Assembly (NCBI RefSeq): GCF_044901685.1 | Contig: NZ_JBJDPS010000001.1 | Span: 186,001-250,000 of the forward strand | Direction of reading: 5' to 3' | Origin: Micromonospora_G sp044901685 | Lineage (GTDB): Bacteria > Actinomycetota > Actinomycetes > Mycobacteriales > Micromonosporaceae | DNA length: 64,000 nt | Shown here: positions 50,201 to 58,114 of the stretch, piece after piece | How positions within the stretch are numbered: the first letter of the stretch is position 1 | How the letters are laid out: every line of letters starts with the position of its first letter | Notes under the pieces: generated by a model | What the model was told of the DNA's origin: nothing | What the model saw: only the letters and a program-made list of their open reading frames with translations | Database searches by the model: none | Program-made: the position numbers and the translations under genes

Positions 50201-53200
50201 ACACCGAACGCCAGTTCTTCCAGATGGGCGCCGACTCGCTCACCATGATCAACGCGTTGCGCGAGTTCGAGGCCGAGTTCGGCGTACGGCTCGCGATGCG
50301 GGAACTCTTCGAGGAGGCGGACACCCCGGACAAGCTGTCCCGCCTGATCCTGTCCCGCCGCGCCCCGGTTGTCGCCCCGGCTGTCGGGGCGGTAGCCGAG
50401 GCGGGGGCGGCTGTGGTCGTACCCGAGGTGGCGGAGTTGGCGGCGGCGCCGGTGCCCCCGGCGGTGGCCGAGGTGCACGGGCCGAGGGTGACCGTGGCGC
50501 ACACCGCCGGTCAGGCCGGCGCGGTCACCACCGAGGGCCAGCGGGCCCACGTCGAGGACCTGCGACGCCAGTTCGTGGCGAAGACCCGGCGCTCGAAGGA
50601 GATCGCCCAGCGCCACCGGGGCGTGCTGGCGGACAGCCGGGCCGTGGTCGGGTTCCGCAGCGCCACCAAGGAGATGCTGTACCCGATCGCCGGTGAGCGC
50701 GCCAAGGGCGCCTGGCTGGAGGACGTGGACGGCAACCGGTACCTCGACATCACCATGGGCTTCGGGGTGCTGCTCTTCGGCCACGAACCGGACTTCGTCG
50801 GCGACGCGGTACGTGAACACCTGTCCCGGGGCATCCGGCTCGGCCCACGCAGCGTCGACACCGGGGAGGCCGCCACCCTGCTCAGCGAGCTGACCGGGAT
50901 GCGGCGGGTGGCGTTCGCCAACTCGGGCACCGAGGCGAACTCCGCCGCGATCCGGCTCGCCCGAGCGGCCACCGGCCGCGACACGATCGTCACGTTCCAC
51001 GGGTCGTACCACGGGCACGCCGACAACGTGCTCGGCCGTTCACTCGGCACCGGTGCGGAGCGGACCACCGTCGCGGTCTCCACCGGCATCCCGGCCAGCG
51101 CCGTCGCCGACCTGGTCGTGCTCGACTACGGCACCCCGGAGAGCCTGGAGACGATCGAGGCGCTCGGCGAGCGGCTCGCCGCCGTGATCGTCGAACCGGT
51201 GCAGAGTCGCCACCCCACGCTGCGGCCGGCCGAGTTCCTGCTCCGGCTGCGTGAGATCACCCGGCGGTACGGCATCGTGCTGATGTTCGACGAGATGCTG
51301 ACCGGATTCCGGCCGCACCCGCGCGGTGCCCAGGGACTGTTCGGTGTGGCCCCGGACCTGGCCACGTACGGCAAGCTGCTCGGCGGCGGCTTCCCGATCG
51401 GCGCCATCGCCGGCAGCGCCGACATCATGGACGGCGTCGACGGTGGCTTCTGGCGGTACGGCGACGACAGCCGACCCGAGCGCGAGACCACCTTCTTCGG
51501 CGGCACCTACATCCAGCACCCGGTCTCGATGGCGGCGGCCCGAGCCGTGCTGACCAGGCTCAAGGAGCAGAGCCCCCATCTTCAGCAGGCGCTCAACGCG
51601 CGGACCGACCGGCTGGTCGGCACGCTGAACGCGTTCTTCGAGGAGGAGGAGTACCCGGTCCGCCTCGGTCACTTCGGGTCGCAGTTCCGCTTCGAACACC
51701 GGGCCGACCTCGAACTGCTCTACCACCACCTGCTGCTCAAGGGCGTGTACGTCTGGGAGTGGCGCAACTTCTTCCTCTCCACCGAACACACCGACGACGA
51801 CGTCGACACGCTGGTCGACGCGGTCCGCCGCTCACTGGGGGAGATGCGCGCCGCCGGCCTGCTCACCCGCCCGCGGCTCACCCCCGTACCCGCCCCCACC
51901 CCCCTGCCCGCCACCCCCGTACCCGCCGTACCCGCCACGCCCCAGGTGTTAGGAAGGGCCCCTTCCTCTACCGAATCCGATAACAAGGGGCCCTTCCTTT
52001 CCCGGGGGGCGCCGGAGTTCAGTGTGTACTTTTTTGGGGATTATCCGGAGGGGGACGGGGACGCGGGGGACGCGTACGAGTTGATTGTTGACAGTGCCCG
52101 GTTCGCGGACGAGCACGGGTTTCACGCGGTGTGGATACCCGAGCGGCACTTCCACTCCTTCGGTGGGGTGTTCCCCAACCCGGTGGTGCTGGCCGCCGCG
52201 CTGGCCCGCGAGACGAGTCGGATCCGGCTGCACGCCGGTTCGGTGGTGCTGCCGCTGCACGACCCGATCCGGGTCGCCGAGGAGTGGTCCATGGTGGACC
52301 GGCTCTCCGGCGGGCGGGTCGGGATCGGCTGCGCGCCGGGTTGGCACGCGGGTGACTTCGTGCTCGCCCCGGAGAACTTCGGCTCGCACCGCGAGGTGAT
52401 GTACGACCACCTCGACCAGGTACGCCGCCTCTGGCGGGGCGAGGCGGTGCGGCGTACGTCCGGCACCGGCGAGACGGTCGAGGTGCGCACCCTGCCCCGC
52501 CCCGTGCAGGCGGCGCCGCCGATGTTCGTCGCGGTCGTCGGCAACCCGGACTCGTACCAGCGTGCCGCCGAGCACGACCTCGGTGTCGTGACGAACCTGA
52601 TGAGCCAGTCGGTGGAACAGTTGGCCGACAACATCGTGCGCTACCGCAAGACCCGCGCCGCGCACGGACTCGACCCGCAGGGTGGCCGGGTGGTGGTGCT
52701 GGTGCACACGTACCTCGGCGAGGACTCACGGCGGGCCCGGTCCGAGGCGTTCGCGCCGCTGCGGGCGTACATGCGGTCCTCGCTCGCGCTGTTCGGGCAG
52801 ATGACCAACAGTCTCGGCTTCCAGGTCGACCTCGAGGGTGCCCGGGAGGAGGATCTGGACTACGTGTTCCAGCGCGCCTACGACCGGTACTGCGAGTCCC
52901 GCGCGCTGATCGGATCGCCCGAGGAGGGCGCGCGGCTGATCGACGCGCTCGCGGCGGCGGGCGTCGACGAGGTGGCCGCGCTGGTCGACTTCGGGGTGCC
53001 GGCGGAGCGGCTGCGGGCGGCACTGCCGCAGCTCGACCGCCTGCGCGCCCGCTATCACGACGCACCGGTCACACCGCCCGCGCCGGTCGCTGTCACACCG
53101 CCCGCGCCGGGCGGTGTCACACCGCCCGCGTCGGTCGCTGTCACACCGCCCGCGTCGGTCGCCGGTCCGCTGTCGGTGACCGTGCGGACGCCCGCGTCGG

Positions 53201-56200
53201 ATCCGGTCGCGGTGTCGGTCCCGGTGGCGCCGGATCTCCGGCACGCCGTTCGGGGCGAGCCGGAGATCCGGCCGGACCGGTCGGGGCCGGTGTCGCGTGG
53301 GCAGTCGCGGATGTGGTTCCTCGAACGGTTGAACCCGGGCCAGGGTACGTACAACGAGCCGACGGCGGTACGACTCGACGGGCGACTGGACGTGCCGGCG
53401 CTGCGTGCCGCACTCGTACGGCTGGTGGACCGCCACGGTGCGCTGCGTACCGTGTTCCGCGAGCGGGACGGGGGACCGGTGCAGGTCGTGCTCGGTCGGG
53501 GCCCGCTCGACTTCGCCGTCGAGGAGCGGGGCGGCCGGGACGAGGACGAGGCCGTACGGTCGGTGTTCGCCAGCGAGAGCCGGCGCGCGTTCGACCTGGC
53601 CACCGGGCCGCTGTTCGTGAGCCGGCTGCTGCGCTGGTCCGACGAGCGGCACGTGCTGGTGCTCTCGTTCCACCACATCGTGGTCGACGCGGCCTCGGCG
53701 GCCGTGCTGGCCCGGGACCTGTCGGCGCTGTACCGGGCGGAGCTGACCGGGCGACCGGTCGAGCTGCCGGACGTACCCCTGGACTGTCTCGACCTGGCCC
53801 GCCGGGAGGCGGCGGCGGACCGCCCCCACGCCGACGGTTCCGGCGCCCACGACGGCCCCGGCGCGGGTGGACCTGGTGCCGACGGCGGTGGGCTGGACTA
53901 CTGGCGTGAGCGGCTGGCCGGCGACCTGCCCGTGCTCGACCTGCCGACCGACCGGCCACGGCCGACCGTGCAGACCGGCAACGGCGCGTCGGTGCGGCGT
54001 GGGCTGGACCCGGAGTTGTCCGAGCGGCTGCGCGGGCTTGGCCGCGAGCACCGGGCCACCCTGTTCATGACCATGCTGGCCGGGTACGCGGCCACGCTGC
54101 GCCGGTTCACCCGCACCGACGACCTGATCGTGGGTACGCCGGTGTCGGTCCGACCGGCCGGCGCGGAACAGGTGGTCGGGTTCTTCCTCAACACGATCGC
54201 GCTGCGGCTGGACCTCTCCGGCGACCCGACCTTCGCCGACCTGCTCGGGCGGGTACGCGGCACCGCGCTGGACGGGTACGACCACGCGGGCGTCCCGCTC
54301 GACTCGGTGGTCCGCGCGGTCCAGCCGGTGCGGGACACCAGCCGCAACCCGATCTTCCAGACCATCCTGGAGTTCGAGAACGACGACCCGTTCCCGTTCG
54401 ACCTGCCCGGGGTGAGCGCCCGCACGCTGGACCACCGGGCCGAGCGCGCGGTGGCCGACCTGAGCCTCTACGTGACCAACCACCCCGACCGGATCACCTG
54501 CCGGCTGGAGTACAACACCGACCTGTTCGACCGCGACGGCGTCGAGCGGCTGCTGTCGTACCTGGTCGCGATCCTGGAGGCGGCGGTCCGCGACCCCGGC
54601 ACCCCGATCTCGGCGCTGGTCGGGATTCTCGACGCCGACCGCGACACGTTGACCCGCTGGGGCACCGGGCGGCGCCGCGAGTTGCCGCCGGGCTGCCTGC
54701 ACGACGCGGTCCGGCACTGGGCCGACCGGACACCGCAGAGTGTGGCGCTGATCGGCGGCGGCAGTGTGCTGACGTACCGGCAGCTCGACGACCGGGCGGC
54801 GCTGCTCGCCGACCGGTTGGCCCGACTCGGCGCCGGGCCGGGCGAGATCGTGGCGCTCTGGCTGCCCCGGTCGCCGGAGTTCGTCGTGGCGACGCTCGCG
54901 GTGCTGCGTACGGGTGCGGCGTACCTGCCGATGGACCCGCTGCTCAACGAGCGGCAGGTGCACTTCATGATCTCCGACAGCGGCGCCCGCGTGGTACTGA
55001 CCACCGAGGGCAACGAGCCACCGGACCTTCCCGACGGGGTCCGGCCGTTGTACGTCGACACGGAGGTCGACGAGGCGCGGGTGCGGGGCGGCCTGGCCCG
55101 GGTCGCGGACGATCCGGACGCACCGTGCTACGTGATCTACACGTCCGGTTCGACCGGTCGGCCGAAGGGCGCGGTGATCACGCACCGCAGTGTGCTGAAC
55201 CTGTGCCGGTGGTACCACGACAAGCTGGAGCTGACCGCCGCCGACCGTAGTGCCGCCGTCTGCGGGCAGAGCTTCGACGCCTCCATGCTGGAGATCTGGC
55301 CGACCTTCATGGCCGGCGCCAGCCTGGCGATCGCCGAGGACGCGGTGCGCCTGGACTCGATGGCGCTGGCCCGCTGGATGCGTACCGCCGGGGTGAGCAT
55401 CGCGATGCTGCCCACGCCGATCGGCGAGGGGCTGCTCTCGCTGCCCGTCGCGGCCCAGCCACGCCTGCGCCACCTGGCCGTCGGCGGCCAGCAGCTCCGG
55501 GTACGCCCACAGCCCGACCTGCCGTACGTGGTGCACAACATCTACGGGCCGACCGAGACCACGGTTGTGGTGGTGGTGGACGTGGTGGCCGACGCGTCGA
55601 AGGCGGCACCGGGCCCGATCCCGATCGGTCGCCCGCTGGACAACATCCACGTCGAGGTACGCGACCAGCGGGGCAACCTGGCACCGGTCGGTGCCGTGGG
55701 AGAGCTTTTCATCGGCGGCGCCGGGGTGGGGCGCGGTTACCTGAACCGGCCCGAGCTGACCGAGGAACGGTTTGTCGTTGATCCCGGTGGCGGACCCGGT
55801 GCCCGCTTCTACCGCACCGGCGACCTGGTCCGCTGGACCACCGACGGGGTGCTCGTCTTCCTCGGGCGGGCCGACGACCAGGTCAAGATCCGGGGCAACC
55901 GGGTCGAGCCGGGGGAGGCGTCTGCCGTACTGCGTGGGCTGGACCTGGTCGCCGACGGCATCGTGGTCGCCCGCCGGGACCGCAACGGCGACGCGTACCT
56001 CGCCGGATACGTGGTGCCGGCGCCGGGTGTGGCGCACGACGGGATCGCCGAGCGGCTCGTCGCGGCGATGGCCCGCCACCTGCCCGACGTGCTGATCCCA
56101 CGGGTGTGGGCACTCCTGCCGGTGCTGCCGCAGACCGGCAACAACAAGTTCGACCAGGCCAACCTGCCGGAGCCGACGATCCGGACCGGCATGCCCGTCC

Positions 56201-56589
56201 CCGCCACAGCGGCCGAGGCACCGGCACCCGCACCGGCTCCGGGACCACCGCCCGCGCCCGCACCGGAACCACCGCCCGCGCCCGCGCCGCCGGCCCCGCC
56301 GTCGGTCGCCGGGGCGGAGACCGTCGAGGAGACGGTACGGGCGCTCTGGGCCGCCGAGCTCGACCAGGAACCGGAGCGGATCGAAGCCGAGTCCTCCTTC
56401 TTCACCCTCGGCGGGCACTCGATCAACGCCCTGCGCCTGCTCAACCGGGTACGCGAGGCGACCGGCGTCGAGTATCCGGCGCTGGACTTCTTCCGCGCGC
56501 CGACCGTCGCCGCGATGGTGCGGCGACTGCGCGAACACTCCACGCCCGCTCCGAACGGGCACCCCGGACGGGTACGGGGCACGCTGTGA
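47296..56589 (+). CDS. Hybrid PKS-NRPS: KS-AT-ACP-aminotransferase-luciferase-like monooxygenase-C-A-PCP
   Basis: 3097 residues. KS 13-~440 (C189 in TGCSTS, H325 in ETHGTG, H365 in IGHLDA). AT ~559-910 (S656 in GHSVGEY; AFH motif suggests malonyl). ACP ~945-1025 (S981 in GADSLTM). Class-III aminotransferase ~1095-1525 (PLP Lys1360 in TYGKLLGGGFPIG). Luciferase-like flavin monooxygenase ~1573-1922. C ~1996-2440 (HHIVVDA; the usual Gly is Ala). A ~2464-2950 (YTSGSTGRPKG, YGPTETT, GNNKFD); a by-eye specificity code is DALMAGIVVK, similar to some Tyr/hydrophobic codes, low certainty. PCP ~3005-3080 (S3042 in GGHSI). No KR, DH or TE. The order matches mycosubtilin- or microginin-type beta-aminoacyl lines, so the likely intermediate is a 3-amino (2-hydroxy) fatty acyl amino acid on the PCP. 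A palindrome lies in-frame at 51951. Confidence 0.9.
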   Translation: MRDTMDGRTEDRRIAIIGMAFRLPGADTPEAYWSNIRAGVTSVRRFGPEELARAGIPEPVRESPDFVAVSGVLDNIDSFDAEFFGMSPQEARTVDPQHRMFLETCYHALENGGYAATSPDVRVGVYAGVGYHLYPLNTYLRNNLPEARWEGDFASAFQVAVGNFNDFAATRVAYRLGLTGPAITVQTGCSTSLVAVHLAGQALLAGDADLALAGAAAVHTPQILGYRHVKGTILSRSGRCRAFDASSDGTVGGNGVAAVLLKRYDRAVADGDTIHAVILGSGVNNDGASKMSYLAPSATGQRGAILRALDVAGVSPETIGYLETHGTGTYKGDPIEFDGMTSAFRERTDRTGYCAIGSAKPAIGHLDAAAGMAGLLKAVLVLRHGEIPPLVGFERPNPALDLASSPFFIPTEAQPWPDLPGPRRAGVTSLAVGGTNVHVILEAPPPARSAAVRSAAISPAAASPAAPDPVTLPLSAHHPESLRTLARQFSDHLRADPGLDLDDLVTTAATGRPHLRHRLAVTGATPTALADALDGYLAEPERQVPHRVATAAPVPAGTVTPVFVYGGQGTPYAGLAVPLYRRYPRFRAVLDECEAYQRRTGGPSLLASLLGDGSGAADPPVWETDLAQPALFAFQTALTRLWRSFGVTPHLVAGHSVGEYAALAAAGALSIEDGLRLTGLRGRLMREYTAPGAMVAVFAARPVVDELLAADRRLDLAAINTADHHVVGGPVEAVEAACRRLDERGLRWHRLAVNRAFHTGLLDPILAPLGEVLATIPLAPLETPLVSSVDGTVLPVGHRLDPAYLVRQTRAMVRFDLVTAALTAAGDGSAGVPVLELSPHPSLVGLLRPALPGSPVLAAQRRGAGLDQHHEAVARLYVHGVALDWAALLGPDAGHRVPLPAYPFQRRVHWTGPPLAPTDPGGVMVDVDTGRETGTDATAGGPTPELGPVVERVREISARHLGCAPADVDTERQFFQMGADSLTMINALREFEAEFGVRLAMRELFEEADTPDKLSRLILSRRAPVVAPAVGAVAEAGAAVVVPEVAELAAAPVPPAVAEVHGPRVTVAHTAGQAGAVTTEGQRAHVEDLRRQFVAKTRRSKEIAQRHRGVLADSRAVVGFRSATKEMLYPIAGERAKGAWLEDVDGNRYLDITMGFGVLLFGHEPDFVGDAVREHLSRGIRLGPRSVDTGEAATLLSELTGMRRVAFANSGTEANSAAIRLARAATGRDTIVTFHGSYHGHADNVLGRSLGTGAERTTVAVSTGIPASAVADLVVLDYGTPESLETIEALGERLAAVIVEPVQSRHPTLRPAEFLLRLREITRRYGIVLMFDEMLTGFRPHPRGAQGLFGVAPDLATYGKLLGGGFPIGAIAGSADIMDGVDGGFWRYGDDSRPERETTFFGGTYIQHPVSMAAARAVLTRLKEQSPHLQQALNARTDRLVGTLNAFFEEEEYPVRLGHFGSQFRFEHRADLELLYHHLLLKGVYVWEWRNFFLSTEHTDDDVDTLVDAVRRSLGEMRAAGLLTRPRLTPVPAPTPLPATPVPAVPATPQVLGRAPSSTESDNKGPFLSRGAPEFSVYFFGDYPEGDGDAGDAYELIVDSARFADEHGFHAVWIPERHFHSFGGVFPNPVVLAAALARETSRIRLHAGSVVLPLHDPIRVAEEWSMVDRLSGGRVGIGCAPGWHAGDFVLAPENFGSHREVMYDHLDQVRRLWRGEAVRRTSGTGETVEVRTLPRPVQAAPPMFVAVVGNPDSYQRAAEHDLGVVTNLMSQSVEQLADNIVRYRKTRAAHGLDPQGGRVVVLVHTYLGEDSRRARSEAFAPLRAYMRSSLALFGQMTNSLGFQVDLEGAREEDLDYVFQRAYDRYCESRALIGSPEEGARLIDALAAAGVDEVAALVDFGVPAERLRAALPQLDRLRARYHDAPVTPPAPVAVTPPAPGGVTPPASVAVTPPASVAGPLSVTVRTPASDPVAVSVPVAPDLRHAVRGEPEIRPDRSGPVSRGQSRMWFLERLNPGQGTYNEPTAVRLDGRLDVPALRAALVRLVDRHGALRTVFRERDGGPVQVVLGRGPLDFAVEERGGRDEDEAVRSVFASESRRAFDLATGPLFVSRLLRWSDERHVLVLSFHHIVVDAASAAVLARDLSALYRAELTGRPVELPDVPLDCLDLARREAAADRPHADGSGAHDGPGAGGPGADGGGLDYWRERLAGDLPVLDLPTDRPRPTVQTGNGASVRRGLDPELSERLRGLGREHRATLFMTMLAGYAATLRRFTRTDDLIVGTPVSVRPAGAEQVVGFFLNTIALRLDLSGDPTFADLLGRVRGTALDGYDHAGVPLDSVVRAVQPVRDTSRNPIFQTILEFENDDPFPFDLPGVSARTLDHRAERAVADLSLYVTNHPDRITCRLEYNTDLFDRDGVERLLSYLVAILEAAVRDPGTPISALVGILDADRDTLTRWGTGRRRELPPGCLHDAVRHWADRTPQSVALIGGGSVLTYRQLDDRAALLADRLARLGAGPGEIVALWLPRSPEFVVATLAVLRTGAAYLPMDPLLNERQVHFMISDSGARVVLTTEGNEPPDLPDGVRPLYVDTEVDEARVRGGLARVADDPDAPCYVIYTSGSTGRPKGAVITHRSVLNLCRWYHDKLELTAADRSAAVCGQSFDASMLEIWPTFMAGASLAIAEDAVRLDSMALARWMRTAGVSIAMLPTPIGEGLLSLPVAAQPRLRHLAVGGQQLRVRPQPDLPYVVHNIYGPTETTVVVVVDVVADASKAAPGPIPIGRPLDNIHVEVRDQRGNLAPVGAVGELFIGGAGVGRGYLNRPELTEERFVVDPGGGPGARFYRTGDLVRWTTDGVLVFLGRADDQVKIRGNRVEPGEASAVLRGLDLVADGIVVARRDRNGDAYLAGYVVPAPGVAHDGIAERLVAAMARHLPDVLIPRVWALLPVLPQTGNNKFDQANLPEPTIRTGMPVPATAAEAPAPAPAPGPPPAPAPEPPPAPAPPAPPSVAGAETVEETVRALWAAELDQEPERIEAESSFFTLGGHSINALRLLNRVREATGVEYPALDFFRAPTVAAMVRRLREHSTPAPNGHPGRVRGTL
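51951..51998. repeat. In-frame palindromic repeat element inside the megasynthase gene
   Basis: Arms AGGAAGGGCCCCTT (51951-51964) and AAGGGGCCCTTCCT (51985-51998) are perfect 14-bp complements with a 20-nt spacer. I associate this sequence with a short repeat scattered between genes of Micromonospora. Here it falls in the linker between aminotransferase and monooxygenase domains, and its reading (LGRAPSSTESDNKGPFL) has no stop, so the frame is kept. Confidence 0.85.
53068..53163 (+). repeat. 24-bp coding tandem repeat (4 copies) in an interdomain linker
   Basis: Four 24-bp units (53068-53091, 53092-53115, 53116-53139, 53140-53163) encode VTPPAPVA-type octapeptides between the monooxygenase and C domains. 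Period and composition resemble the repeat at 622-693 in an unrelated gene, suggesting slippage-prone Pro/Ala linkers in this genome. Confidence 0.9.
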
Positions 56590-58106
56590 CCTTCGACGAG
56601 TTGCTGGAGTACGTCGCCGTGCGCGACGTACGGCTCACCGGTGTCGACGGCACGCTGCGTTACGACGCCCCGGCCACGGTGATGACCCCGGATCTGGTGG
56701 CGGCCCTGCGGTCGTACCGGGACGAGTTGTCGCGCTGGCTGGCCGGACCGGCCGACGGGCGTGAGGTGACGCGGGCGCCGCTCTCGGCCCAGCAGGACCG
56801 GATGGTGCAGAACGTCGAGCGGACCGGCAACTCCAGCGGCTGGAACGTCGGGCTGCGCCTGGAACTCGTCGGCGACCTGGACGTCGCCGCGCTCGACGCC
56901 GCCGTCGACGGGCTGCTCGCCCGGCACCACGCGCTGCGGGCCCGACTCGGACGCGACGGCGACGACCGGTTCCAGCGGATCATCGCCCACCGGCCGGTCC
57001 CGCTGCCGGTTGTCGACCTGACCGGGCTCGCGCCGACGGGGGTCCGGGATGCCGACGGTGAGGCGGCCGAACAGAAGCGCGCGCGGGCCGAGGCGGCCTG
57101 CCGGGCGGTGGTCGAGCCGGCGTTCGCGCTGGCCGACGAGGCGCCGGTGCGGTACGCGCTGATCCGCCTCGATCCGGGGGAGTCCTGGCTGGTCCTGGTC
57201 GTGCACCACATCGCCTGCGACGGATGGGCCATCTCGGTGCTGTTACGCGACCTGGCCGCCGGCTACCGCAGCGCGCACGCCGTGGGCACGGCCGACTTCG
57301 GTGCGCCGGCCGCCCAGTGCACCGACTATGCCCGCTGGCAACGGGACCAGTGGGACGAGCCGACCCGACGACGACGGCTCGCGCACTGGGCCGCGCACCT
57401 CGGCGACGGACCGCTCACCCTGGACCTGCCGTTCGACGGACCGGCCCCGGACCGGCCCACCGGACGCGCCGCCACCCACCGGTTCGAGATCCCGGAGCGG
57501 GTTCGGCTCGCCGCCGAGGCGCTCGCCCGGTCCCGGGGTGCCACCGTGAACGCGGTGACAGCCGCCGCGATGGCGCTCCTGCTCGCCCGGCTCAGCGGGA
57601 CGCGCGACGTGACGCTCTCGGTGCCACACGCGAACCGCTCACCCCGGGCGTACGAGGAGTCGGTCGCCGTGATGACCACGGCGCTGCCGTTGCGGATCCG
57701 TACCGGTGCCGCCGCGACCTTCGGTGAGCTGGTGGAGCAGACCGCCGACAGCCTTTTCGCCGGGATCGACAACCTGCTGCCCACCGCCTGGATCTACGGG
57801 CAGTTCCTCGGCCCGGCGGGCGGCGCGATGCCGCCCGGGGTGATGGTGAGCTTCGCCTTCCAGAACACCCTGGACATGCGGCTCGACCTGCCCGACCTGA
57901 CCGTACGGGTGCACGACGTGCCGACCGACGCCGAGCGCGGTGCGTTGATGTTCGGTCTGGTGCCCCACCCGGACCGGCTCGACGGCTACCTGGAGTACCC
58001 GCTGGACCGGCTCACCGACGCCACCGCCCGCGACTGGGTGGCCCGTTACGTCGACCTGCTCGGCGACGCCTGCGTCCACCCGGACCGCCCGCTGCGCGCC
58101 ACCTGA
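56586..58106 (+). CDS. Terminal NRPS condensation-domain protein with TubC-type docking domain
   Basis: 506 residues from GTG 56586, overlapping the synthase stop by 4 bp. Residues 1-~55 (FDELLEYVAVRDVRLTGVDG, LRYDAPATVMTPDLVAAL, YRDELSRWL) form a TubC_N docking domain. Then a condensation domain with VHHIACDGWAISVL (HHxxxDG intact), and LSVPHANRSPRAYEESVAVM. No A, PCP or TE. The docking domain should hold it on the upstream PCP, and its acceptor must be free or on another carrier. It may release the chain by condensing it with an amine such as an isonitrile-bearing partner; that is inference. Confidence 0.87.
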   Translation: MTFDELLEYVAVRDVRLTGVDGTLRYDAPATVMTPDLVAALRSYRDELSRWLAGPADGREVTRAPLSAQQDRMVQNVERTGNSSGWNVGLRLELVGDLDVAALDAAVDGLLARHHALRARLGRDGDDRFQRIIAHRPVPLPVVDLTGLAPTGVRDADGEAAEQKRARAEAACRAVVEPAFALADEAPVRYALIRLDPGESWLVLVVHHIACDGWAISVLLRDLAAGYRSAHAVGTADFGAPAAQCTDYARWQRDQWDEPTRRRRLAHWAAHLGDGPLTLDLPFDGPAPDRPTGRAATHRFEIPERVRLAAEALARSRGATVNAVTAAAMALLLARLSGTRDVTLSVPHANRSPRAYEESVAVMTTALPLRIRTGAAATFGELVEQTADSLFAGIDNLLPTAWIYGQFLGPAGGAMPPGVMVSFAFQNTLDMRLDLPDLTVRVHDVPTDAERGALMFGLVPHPDRLDGYLEYPLDRLTDATARDWVARYVDLLGDACVHPDRPLRAT

Positions 58107-58114
58107 CCATGCGG

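Noticed and set aside
51951..51998. The palindrome as a transcription terminator ending a shorter synthase gene
   Set aside because: The frame continues without a stop into a complete monooxygenase domain; there is no stop or restart signal around it.
53068..53163. Tandem 24-bp repeats as a CRISPR array
   Set aside because: Units are contiguous with no spacers, in-frame and Pro/Ala-coding; the same holds for 622-693 and 41662-41766.
52726..56562. A 1278-codon open frame on the minus strand inside the synthase gene
   Set aside because: It is antisense to well-supported C and A domains, has Arg/Gly/Pro/His-biased composition and no motifs; in this GC-rich DNA the reverse frame stays open by codon bias.
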